From Phaseolus vulgaris (Eukaryota; Streptophyta; Magnoliopsida; Fabales; Fabaceae), in the NCBI RefSeq assembly GCF_000499845.2, contig NC_023749.2, positions 25,475,321-25,539,320 of the forward strand: a stretch of DNA of 64,000 nt, given 5' to 3'. Each line of letters starts with the position of its first letter. The stretch's first letter is position 1. The translations under genes were made by a program, and so were the position numbers. A model generated the notes under the pieces. It made no database searches, was not told where the DNA came from, and saw only the letters and a program-made list of their open reading frames with translations. Shown piece after piece: positions 23,103-33,000 of the stretch.

Positions 23103-24115
23103 ATTGTACCCTCCGAATACTAGCTGCCTTCCTCCATCACCTTTTCTTTTGTAAAAACTTTATCTGTAATTACTGCTTATATAACTGTTTATGTATGTAT
23201 GCAAACTTGAACTGCAACTTCTTATATGATTTTCACTTCTCATATATCGTTTTCTCTTTACTTTGCACGCTTTTACCTTTACTTGATGTGTGGTTTACCA
23301 ACATAACTGGTGAGACTTGCTCAAACGAATTAACTCAGCAGCATTCGAGCCTCACCTTTCACACACTACTTCGATCTTGAATAAACTGTCAACCTTATAA
23401 CAACTTATCAAACTGTTAACTCAAAGTAAACTTGAGCAACTATTAACTCTTTAGCGATGACATTTAATATAACTTGTGAACTCAAGGCAATAAACCTTAA
23501 CATAAGTTACGTACTAGGCAGCAGGTTTTAACTTAAACTAGTATCACAATACAGTTTACCTGATCTGCCCAGCAAAGTGAGTCCTCATTCCTGTCATCAC
23601 CTGGAATTCTTCTGATCGCCGTAGGGTTCTGGCGATGTGAACTTTCTTGCCTTCATAACTTGACCATTGTTCCCTCATCTTGGAGGTAGAGGCGCCTTTC
23701 GGATCCTTCTCTACCTCCCTGAGTTTCAGAGCAATGAGCTGGATAGTGAGGTGTTCTCTTTGAACCTACCTTAGCTATCTTTTTAACTTCTTTCACCCTT
23801 CACGCCATACCTGAACTCGTTCGAGACGAGAAGGATTTTATCTGTCTTCGCACCGCCTACAAGCGTGGAAGTTTTCTCGGGTCTTACTAAGTCAATATTG
23901 ATGTTTCACTTAAAGGGGGAAAGGCGTTTTCCTTCCCTCCCCACCGTTTAAGGTCACGAACACCCCTGACTTTTCAGTTCATCTTGCCTGAACTCACTCT
24001 GAGGTGAGAAGGACTATTTCTGGTGCCTCAACTTGCCCAGGGTGTACATCTCCTCCCCCCTGGATGCATTGAGGACTTTTAATCTTGCCTCTATCAGCTT
24101 GTGCAGAGAGGTCTT
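23103..24115. other. aORF 3' spacer with isolated hairpins
   Basis: Non-coding between aORF and the tandem array. Perfect stem-loops are visible: CTCAA/TTGAG at 23420-23436, ATCGCC/GGCGAT at 23615-23636, GGAGGTAGAG/CTCTACCTCC at 23682-23718, CTCGT/ACGAG at 23816-23830 and CTCAC/GTGAG at 23993-24008. The same set, with some changes, recurs in 42487-43230. Confidence 0.65.
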
Positions 24116-24690
24116 TCAATCTGTTCTTGCCTGCACTCGCTCAAAGGCGAGGAGGACTTCTTCTGTTCTCGCCTGCACTCGCTCAAAGGCGAGGAGGACT
24201 TCTTCTGTTCTTGCCTGCACTCGCTCAAAGGCGAGGAAGACTTCTTCTCTTCTCGCCTGCACTCGCTCAAAGGCGAGGAGGACTTCTTCTCTTCTCGCCT
24301 GCACTCGCTCAAAGGCGAGGAGGACTTTTTCTTGCCTACACTCGCTCAAAGTCGAGGAAGACTTTTTCTTGCCTACACTCGCTCAAAGTCAAGGAGGACT
24401 TTTTCTTGCCTACACTCGCTCAAAGTCGAGGAGGACTTTTTCTTGCCTACACTCGCTCAAAGTCGAGGAGGACTTTTTCTTGCCTGCACTCGCTCAAAGT
24501 CGAGGAGGACTTTTCCTTGCCTGCACTCGCTCCAAGTCGATGAGGACTTTTTCTTGCCTGCACTCGCTCAAAGTCGAGGAGGACTTTTTCTTGCCTACAC
24601 TCGCTCAAAGTCGAGGAGGAATTTTTCTCTTTCTCGCCTGCACTCGCTCAAAGGCGAGGAGGTCTTTTCCTCTTCTTGCCTCAAGACGCA
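24116..24690. repeat. tandem hairpin array 1a (CTCGC-loop-GCGAG units)
   Basis: About 14 units of 36-45 bp, each 'gcctgcactcgctcaaaggcgaggagg' plus a T/C-rich spacer. The core of each unit is a stem-loop, CTCGC, loop TCAAAG, GCGAG (first clear one 24136-24151). Later units have AGTCGAG and a shorter stem. The 243-codon frame through the array reflects the repeat period and is not taken as a gene. Confidence 0.85.
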
Positions 24691-24714
24691 CGAGAGCGTT
24701 GAGGTCTTTAATCA

Positions 24715-25060
24715 TCACTGGTGCCTCCGATCGCCGAAAGGCGATGAGGACTTTAAAACTTTAACTATTGCCGGCGATCGCCGAAAAGCGATGGGGACTT
24801 TAAACTTTTAACTGATGCCGCCAATCGCCGAAAGACGATGGGGACTTTAAAACTTTTAACTGATGCCGCTAATCGCCGAAAAACGATGGGGACTTTAAAA
24901 CTTTTAACTGGTGCCGCCAATCGCCGAAAGACGATGGGGACTTTAAAACTTTAAACTGATGCCGCCAATCGCCGAAAAACGATGGGGACTTCAAAACTTT
25001 TAACTGGTGCCACCGATCGCCGAAAAACGATGGGAACTTTAAAACTTTTAACTAGAAAGC
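24715..25060. repeat. tandem hairpin array 1b (ATCGCC-GAAA-GGCGAT units)
   Basis: About seven units of 45-50 bp, 'gccgatcgccgaaaggcgatggggactttaaaactttaactg'. The first (24730-24745) is a perfect six-base stem closed by a GAAA loop; later units have mismatched stems. Confidence 0.8.
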
Positions 25061-25282
25061 ATGCAGCATAACTTTGCCTTAGATCACGTACGAGTGATAA
25101 GGTCTTTTTTCTAAAACTTTAAAACCCACAAGCATGCAATCTTAGAAACTTTAAACTTTGAAAACTCTTCTTTATTGGGTGGCCTCATCAAAAACCCTCC
25201 TTAGGGAAAAAAGAGTGCCCCCTTCAAACTGTTTTAACAGAAAGCTTGTAAATCTCTTCATGTTCGTTTTACTTACAAAGCT

Positions 25283-25391
25283 TTAACTGTAATATAACTT
25301 GAGGTGTGTGGCGTTCCAGGTGCGAGGAATCGCCCCTCCTTCTAACATCTCCAAGCGGTAGGTGCCGTTCCCGAGCACCTCGGTTATTCTG
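25283..25391 (-). pseudogene. integrase C-terminal remnant
   Basis: Matches the end of pol at 44112-44220, including the stop codon (25285-25283) and the conserved HLKLYYS end. At 25391 it is joined to the interior of the LTR, so everything upstream in gag-pol is deleted. Confidence 0.8.
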
Positions 25392-26059
25392 AAAGCGTAC
25401 CTCAAAGTCTGTTAAAAATTCCTTATATACCTGAGCACTTTCTCTCTCCTGACGGTTACACCTCTGGACACGTGGCTCGCATCCAGCTGTACACGTGTCG
25501 CCATCTTGGAGCCCTCTTCTACTTGAGCGTCACCTCTACTCTTCAAGCTATTCGACTAAGTTACCCATGCAAGGAGTAACTTGGTGCATAGCTTCCTTGG
25601 AGCGCGACCCCTTAAGCGGCGAGTACGGGGTGTCACCATGCACACCTTCTCTGTGGTCTCGCCTGCCGCTATCACGATCTGCTTCTCTTGCACATCGTGC
25701 ATGTTCTGGGAAACTGTTCCCTTGCCTCGACCTCTGGCTAGGGAATGATCATCTGATAACCTCGTCCTTCATACTTGTACCCCTAGAAAGCCTTAAGCAA
25801 GCCTTCCTGATCTTGCGGCGATGTGCCCCTTTCGGCGGTCTCTAACCACTTGATCGCCTAAAACTCACATATGGCGACCATGACGCAAGCCTGGTGAGCG
25901 CCGGTTATACATGCTAGAGATCGGAGAACGCCAAGCTAACAATTGGCGACTACACAAACTTCCCAATGTACTTCCCTTCTGTCAGACAGGTGTCCCGCTC
26001 AACACGCCTATATTATCGCTTGCTGCCACGTCATCACTTCCGATTACCTTATCAGTACA
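25392..26059 (-). repeat. 5' LTR, subfamily C, truncated
   Basis: Matches 19321-19983 with few differences. The U5 side, primer site and leader are missing because of the deletion junction at about 25391. Confidence 0.85.
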
Positions 26060-26350
26060 TTATTAATAATATAATTTATATTATTATTATTATTAATATA
26101 ATTTATATTATTATTATTAATATAATTTATATTATTATTATTAATAATATAATTTATATTATTATTAATAATATAATTTATATTATTATTAATAATATAA
26201 TTTATATTATTATTAATAATATAATTTATATTATTATTATTAATATAATTTATATTGTTATTATTATTAATATAAATTATTGTTAATAATAATAAATATA
26301 AATTATATATTGTTAATAATAATAAGTATAAATTATATTATTATTATTAT
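26060..26350. repeat. AT minisatellite, array 1 (right end)
   Basis: Resumes the array after the 19047-26059 element and ends in 'attataaataataaatttcg'. Confidence 0.9.
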
Positions 26351-26530
26351 TATAAATAATAAATTTCGTGCAGTTTCATACAATCTGTTTCTACAACTTT
26401 TTGCCTTCTATGATTTTCTTTAATTAGTTTATTGTAGAAGTACACAAGACAATCAAACATAAACCACAATTATATTTTTAAGTAAATATTAAAAATAATT
26501 ATATAAAATTTTGTAATTAAAAATAATATT
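26351..26530. repeat. conserved flank of AT-array repeat, copy 2
   Basis: 'tttcgtgca', 'ctacaactttttg', 'ttgtagaag' and 'acaagacaatcaaac' occur in the same order and spacing as in 61090-61290. It sits between two AT arrays, so the family looks like conserved block plus array. Confidence 0.8.
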
Positions 26531-26850
26531 AACAATATGTACAATAAGAATAATATTATTAATATGAATAATATTAATAATATTATTAATATTAATAATA
26601 TAATTCATATAAATATAATATTAATAATATGAATATAATTTATATTATTATTGTTATTATTATTAATATAATTTATATTATTATTATTAATAATATAATT
26701 TATATTATTATTATTAATAATATAATTTATATTATTATTATTATTTATATAATTTATATTATTTTTATTATTAATATAATTTATATTATTATTATTATTA
26801 ATATAGTTTATATTATTATTTTTATTAATATAATTTATATTATTATTACT
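26531..26850. repeat. AT minisatellite, array 2
   Basis: Same unit type as array 1, about 320 bp, mostly TTATATTATTATTATTAATATAA variants. Confidence 0.9.
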
Positions 26851-26881
26851 AGCGAGAACACAGGCACTAACGTGCCTGTGT
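26849..26881 (-). other. hairpin with CTAG end, possible Helitron 3' terminus
   Basis: Perfect 10-bp stem ACACAGGCAC / GTGCCTGTGT (26858-26867, 26872-26881) with loop TAAC. On the minus strand the stem is followed five bases later by CTAG and then T, as in Helitron ends. No matching TC start was found, so the call is tentative. Confidence 0.35.
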
Positions 26882-27102
26882 ATCCGCATTTTTTATTTCT
26901 ATTTCTTTAGTATTTTTTTTATTTTTCAAAAACAATTTCACTTAATAACATTAAAATGAGAAATTAAAGAGTATACAGTTAAAGAGTAGTGTGTATCCGC
27001 ATTTTTTATTTCTTTTTCTTTAGTATTTTTTTATTCTTCAAAAACAATTTCTCTTAATAACATTAAAATGAGAAGTTAAAGAGTATACAGTTAAAGAGTA
27101 GG
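26877..27102. repeat. two-copy tandem duplication, about 115 bp
   Basis: 'gtgtatccgcattttttatttc...gtatacagttaaagagtag' occurs at 26877-26991 and again at 26991-27102, with a few substitutions. Confidence 0.85.
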
Positions 27103-28851
27103 TTAATAAAATAGTGGTGAGCGGTAAGTAAAAGTTACATATGGTAAAGAGAATGAATGAATTTTCAAAATTTAAAATTCAAAATTACTATTTGAATTCA
27201 AAACCGTCTCTCAAGATAGAAAATAATTAAACAGAATTTGATTTTCATATTTTTTTTATAATTTTTAATATTTTATTAATTATGGGTAAAAATATATGTA
27301 TTTGGTAATAGTTAAAATTTATTTAAAACTACAAACTCAACCGAAAAAATAATTAAATAGAATTTGAGTTTCATATTTCTTTTAATAATTTTTAATATTT
27401 TATCAATTATAGGAATTAAACCAATATTTTTCATTAGGTCTATAAACAACCAATAATATATGACAATCATTACAATACATATGACACCATTAAACAATAA
27501 ACCAAAAATTCATCCTCAATTGTTTGAAAAATATTATATACAAAAGAAGAAAATGCAATGAAATTTGCTTCTCTTTTCTTCACCTTGTACCCTTGGACCT
27601 GTATAGAGACTCGTTTAAATTGTTCCCATCTTTCGCACCCAAATCTAATGTTCCTTCGTGTTAGAACCTTACGATTGGGGGAGTGAGCGCGACAATCCTT
27701 CTCTGATTCCTCTATTTTGCTATGAATATTAACTCTCTAAAATTAACAAATAAAAAACAAAAAAAATATTAGTACAACATGTAAAACATAGATTTAAGAA
27801 CACGATGACTTACCTTCTCTACATAATGCTTTCTCTACATAATGCTCTCTGGTGAGAGAACCTATTTTGAAGGTGGTCTCTAAAATCATAACTTTATGAA
27901 AAGTTAAGATGATTTCAAAAATCAAAACCTAAGAGAAGAAAATATAAAGGAAGAGCAAAGATAAAGAAATGGTGATGACAAAAAACTTAAAAAACAAATT
28001 GGAAGTAACTTTTCCGTAAAATATGAGGAAATGAGAATATAGTTTAGTTAATGCTCTGTATGATTTCATTTAAATCTATAAAATTGTTACCAAAAAGGGT
28101 CTTATCATGACTTTTTTCATGTACCTCTGTCTCCTCTTGTTGAGTCCTTCTTATCCCTCTAGTCACATGTTTCAATCACAATTTCAGAAGACAAATTAGT
28201 GTTTTACAAATTGAAATGCATATAAAGAGAATTACCTATTGTTGTGATGAAGCGCGCAACTTTTGAGTCTTTTCGTTCCCTCTAGTCACAAACTTCAATT
28301 ACAATTTTATGAAACAAATGTCAAATTAGGGTTTCAGAAAGATTAATCAAAGAAATGAAAGTATGATTTTACATGAAAGTGAAAAGGAAAGAGAAAAGAA
28401 AGTGAGAAGTATGGTAAAAAAAGAATGTGTTATGTGTAGCGGAGAGATAAAGTGGGAAGTAGGTACCTATATAGGAGAGAGAAAGTGAGAAGTAGGATAC
28501 GTGGGTTATGTGTAGTGGAGAATCATAAAATTTGTTTTTTAAATCAATTTTAAAATTCTACAATTTTAATAAAAAAAGAATATCAGTTTAAATCAGAATA
28601 GTAACGTACTAAATCTACACTCTCCTGCTAAAGTGGTCCACAAAATATTACAAATATCTTTAATTTTTTATTTAATAGAGAAGAAGATCTTTAAAACAGA
28701 AAAGTAACTAATCAATCTCTCCACTCTCTCCACTCTCCAGTTAAATAATAACAAATAAAATAAATTTTAAAATTAAAAAATTATTTTATTAATTTTTGAA
28801 ATTATAAAATGTTCAAATAACCAAAATAAATTAATACAATAAATTATTAAG
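27103..28851. other. AT-rich intergenic DNA with degenerate duplications
   Basis: No supported gene. Two diverged direct repeats are visible: 27222-27285 against 27349-27413, and 28150-28210 against 28270-28335. A 17-bp unit 'ttctctacataatgct' is doubled near 27815-27845. It may be interior sequence of a non-autonomous element ending at the 26858 hairpin, but this is not shown. Confidence 0.45.
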
Positions 28852-29646
28852 TGTACCGCCCTGGTGGACGGGTGCGATGACGTGGCATCCTGCTACAGTG
28901 TAGGCGTGTTGGCAGGGCGCCAGGTTGGCAGATGGGAAGGAAGTCGGGAGGCACGTGTGGTCGTCGATTGTTAAGTTGGCGTGTTCCGATTTCCAGTTTA
29001 CCAGAATAGGCGATCGCCAGGTTGAAGATGAAGTCGCCAGATGTAGACTCAGGCGACCAGGCAGTCGGAGATCGCCAGAATAAGCACATCGCCGAAGACG
29101 AAGGAGAAGCAGATTATGAAGGCGGCCGGCGAGACCACAGGGAAGGTGTATGAAGGCCCTAACTCGCCAGTTTCAGTAGAGATCGCACTCCTAAGTTAGC
29201 TATGCACTGGGCAGTACCATGCATAAGTAACTTAGCCAAAATGAGAGTAGAAGCAGCGCCAAGTCAGGGAGCCTCCAGATGATGGCACGTGTACAGTTGG
29301 ATGCGAGCCACGTGTCCAAGTCTGTAACTGCCAGGAGAGAGAAAACCACCAGGTATATAAGAGTTCTTAACAGATTTTCTGAGGTACGCACGTTCAGTTC
29401 ATACACTTTACGCTTGCGAGTGACAGAGCTGTTTGTGAGAGAGAGAGTTTGCACGGTTCCAGTTCTTAGTATTTGGTGATACCGTCACTGACTTGAGCGT
29501 CGGAGTGCGATCGGCCGCAGCGGCGCTGTATCGTTTCTTTGCAGGTTCTTGAGATAGATCCAGAGGAGGAACGGAAGTGAGAAGCGGCGCGCACGTCAAT
29601 CCTTTGACGAGGCATTCTCCAGCGCTCCGGTCAACAGGCAGGATCA
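28852..29646 (+). repeat. 5' LTR, subfamily C-like
   Basis: 795 bp, TGTACCGCCC...GGCAGGATCA, roughly alignable to the reverse complement of 55813-56753. It contains TATATAAG at 29354 and the conserved GAGCGTCGGAGTGC...CGGCCGC block followed by TTTCTTTGCAGG (29488-29546). Confidence 0.88.
29354..29361 (+). promoter_or_regulatory. LTR TATA box
   Basis: TATATAAG, about 290 bp before the LTR end; the same box is present in reverse in the other subfamily C LTRs. Confidence 0.65.
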
Positions 29647-30020
29647 TCAGGCGCCCACCGTGGGGCCGTGTAAAACGTGCTCCCATCCACAGTGTGAGTT
29701 CGTGGAAGCTTTCGAGGTTTTCTGCGCGGTTGTGTGCTGGTGCAACCGTCGTTTGCAGTTTCTTTGAGTTTCGTTCGGTGAAGTTTGCGTTTTAAACCGT
29801 TTGTTTGGCTTTTCGATCGGTGGATTCGGTTCCTTTCGTTTGCTTGTTTGGTTCGCGGGGAAACGGTGGTTTTTGGTGAAGCTGCGATCTTCTTCAAAGG
29901 TTTGCGGTGTTCTTGAGTTCTTGCGCAGTTTCTTGAGTTTTCTCCGGTTGATCGCTGATTCGATCGTGGTTGAAGTGTTATTTGCTGTATTTCTGTGGTT
30001 CGCTGAAGTTAATGAGAAAG
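29647..30020 (+). other. primer binding site and leader
   Basis: TCAGGCGCCCACCGTGGGG directly after the LTR is the likely primer site; the equivalents at 62324 and, reversed, 55795-55812 are nearly the same. I did not assign the tRNA. The remaining leader is T/G-rich and non-coding up to the gag ATG. Confidence 0.65.
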
Positions 30021-33000
30021 ATGAGAAGCAATCGCTCCAGTCCCGTGGCTCTTGTCGCTGCTGAAGGCGACACCGCCATGACCATGGCGCAGATGGCAGA
30101 GATGATGCGCTTGTTGCAGGCCACTGTAGAAGCCTCGCGCGTCGAGCAGGCAAGGATACATGAGGACCTGGTCGCCTCTCGCGCCAGGAACGAGGAGCTC
30201 AGCAAGGTAGCTGAGGAGCTGCGTCGAGCTCTTCAGGAGCAGCAGGGTCGTTCTTCAGCTGAAGAGGTGGCACCGTCGACGCCGCCTCGCGTCTTCCCAA
30301 TGCCTTTCATTCAGGCGATTACCGACACGCCAATTCCCACGAGCGTGGTTCCGGTTAAAGCTGTTTTTACCGGCGTGGAGGATCCAGAGGCTCATCTGAC
30401 CACGTTCCACACCCAGATGATGCTGTCGGGAGGGTCGGACGCCGTTTACTGTAAGATGTTCGTGAGCACGCTCCAGGGAACGGCGATGGAGTGGTTTGTG
30501 AGCCTGCCTAATGGCCACATAACTAATTTTCAACAATTCTCGAAAATCTTTGTCGAGCAGTATATCGTGAATAAGGCACCGCCGAGGGTGTCCTATGATC
30601 TGTTTGATATAAGGCAGTACCATGGGGAGTCCCTCAGAGACTACCTCAATCGCTTCGGCGCGCAGATGGTCAGATCGCCGGCAAAGGATGAAGAAATGCT
30701 GGTCTATGCCTTCAAGAAGGGCGTGCAGCCAGGGCCATTCTGCGAGGCCTTGATCAGGGCTCATCCAGCGACGTTTGCTGAAGTCAGGCGACTTGCGGTG
30801 GCCCACATCGCCGACGAGAGTGAAGTCACCGAGAAGAGAGGCAGCGTGGCTCCCGCCAGGCCACGCGCCCAGACCAGGATCCAGCCACAGAGGGTGCTGG
30901 AAACGGCAGCGGCGGCCAGAAAAGACCAAAGGACTCGCTATCCTTACGATAGGAGAAATAAGGGAAGAAGCCAAGCGCGCCAACCACCAGCACACCAACA
31001 ACCAGCACGCCGGGAATACAATCGTCCGCCTAAGCACAAATTCGTCATGGGACTAGCGGACCTGATCGCTATCCCTAACATATCTGCTAGGTTGAAGGCG
31101 CCCGAGAAGGTGGGCGACAAGGTGCTGGGGTCAAAGCCGGACGTTTGGTGCGAGTTCCACCAGTGCTTTGGCCACAACCTGGACTCGTGTTTGTCTTTAG
31201 GATACCAGCTCGATGATCTGGTTAAGAGCGGGTTCCTAAACGACTATCTGCTGGACAGAAGGACCGGAGGAGCGTCGAGTTCCCAGCCAGCAGGTGGAGA
31301 AGCCCAACAACACGAGATGCCTATCCATGGGGAAATCCACACCATTGCAGGGGGTTTCTCAGGTGGTGGATGCACCGCATCGCAGAGGAAAAAGTATGCG
31401 CGATCGGTGATGTCGGTGGACATGTTTGAAGATCACTCGCCGGAAGTGGACATTACGTTCACCAAGCAGGATCTTCGGGACGTTGTGCCTCATGACAACG
31501 ATCCCATTGTTATTTCGTTGATAACAGCAGGGAGGAAGGTCCACCGAGTTCTGGTGGACCAAGGAAGCTCGGCAGACGTGATGTTCTGGCCGACTTTCAC
31601 GCAGCTGGAATTACCCCTTGACCAGCTGAGGCCCTATGGAGGATGCTTGTATGGGTTCGCTGGCAACCAGGTGGAGGTCAGGGGGTACATTGAGCTGAGA
31701 ACTACGTTTACCGATGAGGCTGGGTCGAGGACGGAGAAAATCAAGTACCTCATCGTAAACGCCCCCTCAGCGTACAACATCCTGCTGGGAAGGCCCACTC
31801 TTAACAGGATAGGTGCCATTCCGTCGACACGGCACATGAAGGTGAAGTTGCCATCGATGGAGGGGGTGGTGATCACGATAAAGTCTGATCAGAAAGAAGC
31901 AAAAAGGTGCTATGAGAATAGCCTGAAAAATAAAAGATCAGTGAGCTATGTAACGACCACCCCGCCTCCCGGTGTGAAGCCCAGACCACCGGTAACAGAG
32001 GAGGCCGCCGGAAGGGATGTAGAGATGGTAGATGCTGAGCTGGGGGAGAGGAATGCTGGCCTGGAGGAAGAAGAGGCGCGAAATCGCCCTGAGGAAGCAA
32101 GGGAACAGGGAATCGCCAGGGCGGTGATCGCCAGAGAATCCAGGCCCAAACCTGTCGAGCAGTGGCTCGAAAAGGAGATCGGAGGGAAAATCTTCAAACT
32201 GGGAAGATCTCTGGAAGTTGATCTCCAGGACCAGATCGCCAAGGTGATTGAGCGGCATCTGGACACGTTTGCATGGTCCGCCTCGGACATGCCCGGGATT
32301 GATCCCGACTTTCTATGCCATCATCTGGCGATGGACAACATGGTGAGACCAGTGCGACAAAGGAGAAGGAAATTCAACGAAGAGAGGAGGCAGGCGATCA
32401 GAGACGAAACCCAGAAACTCCTCGCTGCAGGCCACATCAGGGAAGTCCAGTACCCTGAATGGTTGGCGAACGTCGTACTGGTGAAGAAGAGCAACGGGAA
32501 ATGGCGCATGTGCGTCGATTTCACCGATCTGAATAAGGCTTGCCCAAAGGATTCGTATCCTTTACCAAGCATTGATGCCCTGGTTGATAGTGCTGCAGGG
32601 TGCAAGCTGCTGAGTTTCCTAGATGCCTTCTCGGGCTATAATCAGATCAAGATGCATCCCATGGATGAAGAAAAGACAGCCTTCATGACGGAGAGGTCGT
32701 GCTACTGCTATAAGGTGATGCCGTTTGGGCTGAAGAACGTGGGGGCCACGTACCAGAGGCTGATGGATCGAGTACTTGCACCAATGCTGGGAAGGAACGT
32801 GCAAGCTTACGTCGATGACATGGTCGTGACCTCGCAGGAGAAAAGCAAGCACGTTGCAGACTTGGAAGAGTTGTTCACGACGATCGCCAAGTTCAAGTTG
32901 AAGCTCAACCCGGAGAAATGCATTTTCGGCGTGGAGGCTGGAAAATTTTTGGGTTTTCTCTTGACGGAAAGAGGAATAGAAGCCAACCCAGACAAGTGTG

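Larger units (their letters stand above)
19047..26059 (-). mobile_element. Tat-type element, subfamily C, gag-pol deleted
   Basis: Minus-oriented, with the duplication TTATT at 19042-19046 and 26060-26064. From right to left: truncated 5' LTR, a short integrase C-terminal remnant, hairpin arrays, aORF (plus strand, antisense to the element), polypurine tract and complete 3' LTR. Almost all of gag-pol is gone, joined at about 25391 by a two-to-three base overlap. The layout parallels the 13240-17992 element of another subfamily. Confidence 0.85.

Noticed and set aside
24116..24690. CRISPR-like appearance of regularly spaced repeats
   Set aside because: Spacers are as repetitive as the repeats, there are no cas genes, and the surroundings are plant retrotransposons.
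24033..24811. Overlapping 236-243 codon frames of 'CTRSKARRTS' and 'LHSLKGEEDFF' repeats
   Set aside because: All three frames are open only because the tandem units lack stops. The sequence constraint is on stem pairing, not on one reading frame.
26605..26910. Asn/Ile/Tyr-rich frames through the AT arrays (also 25966-26286 and 61237-61545)
   Set aside because: Direct translation of AT minisatellite units on both strands; no start context or homology.
30255..31037. 260-codon minus-strand frame opposite gag-pol
   Set aside because: Shadow of the GC-rich gag gene; the plus strand has clear gag domains.
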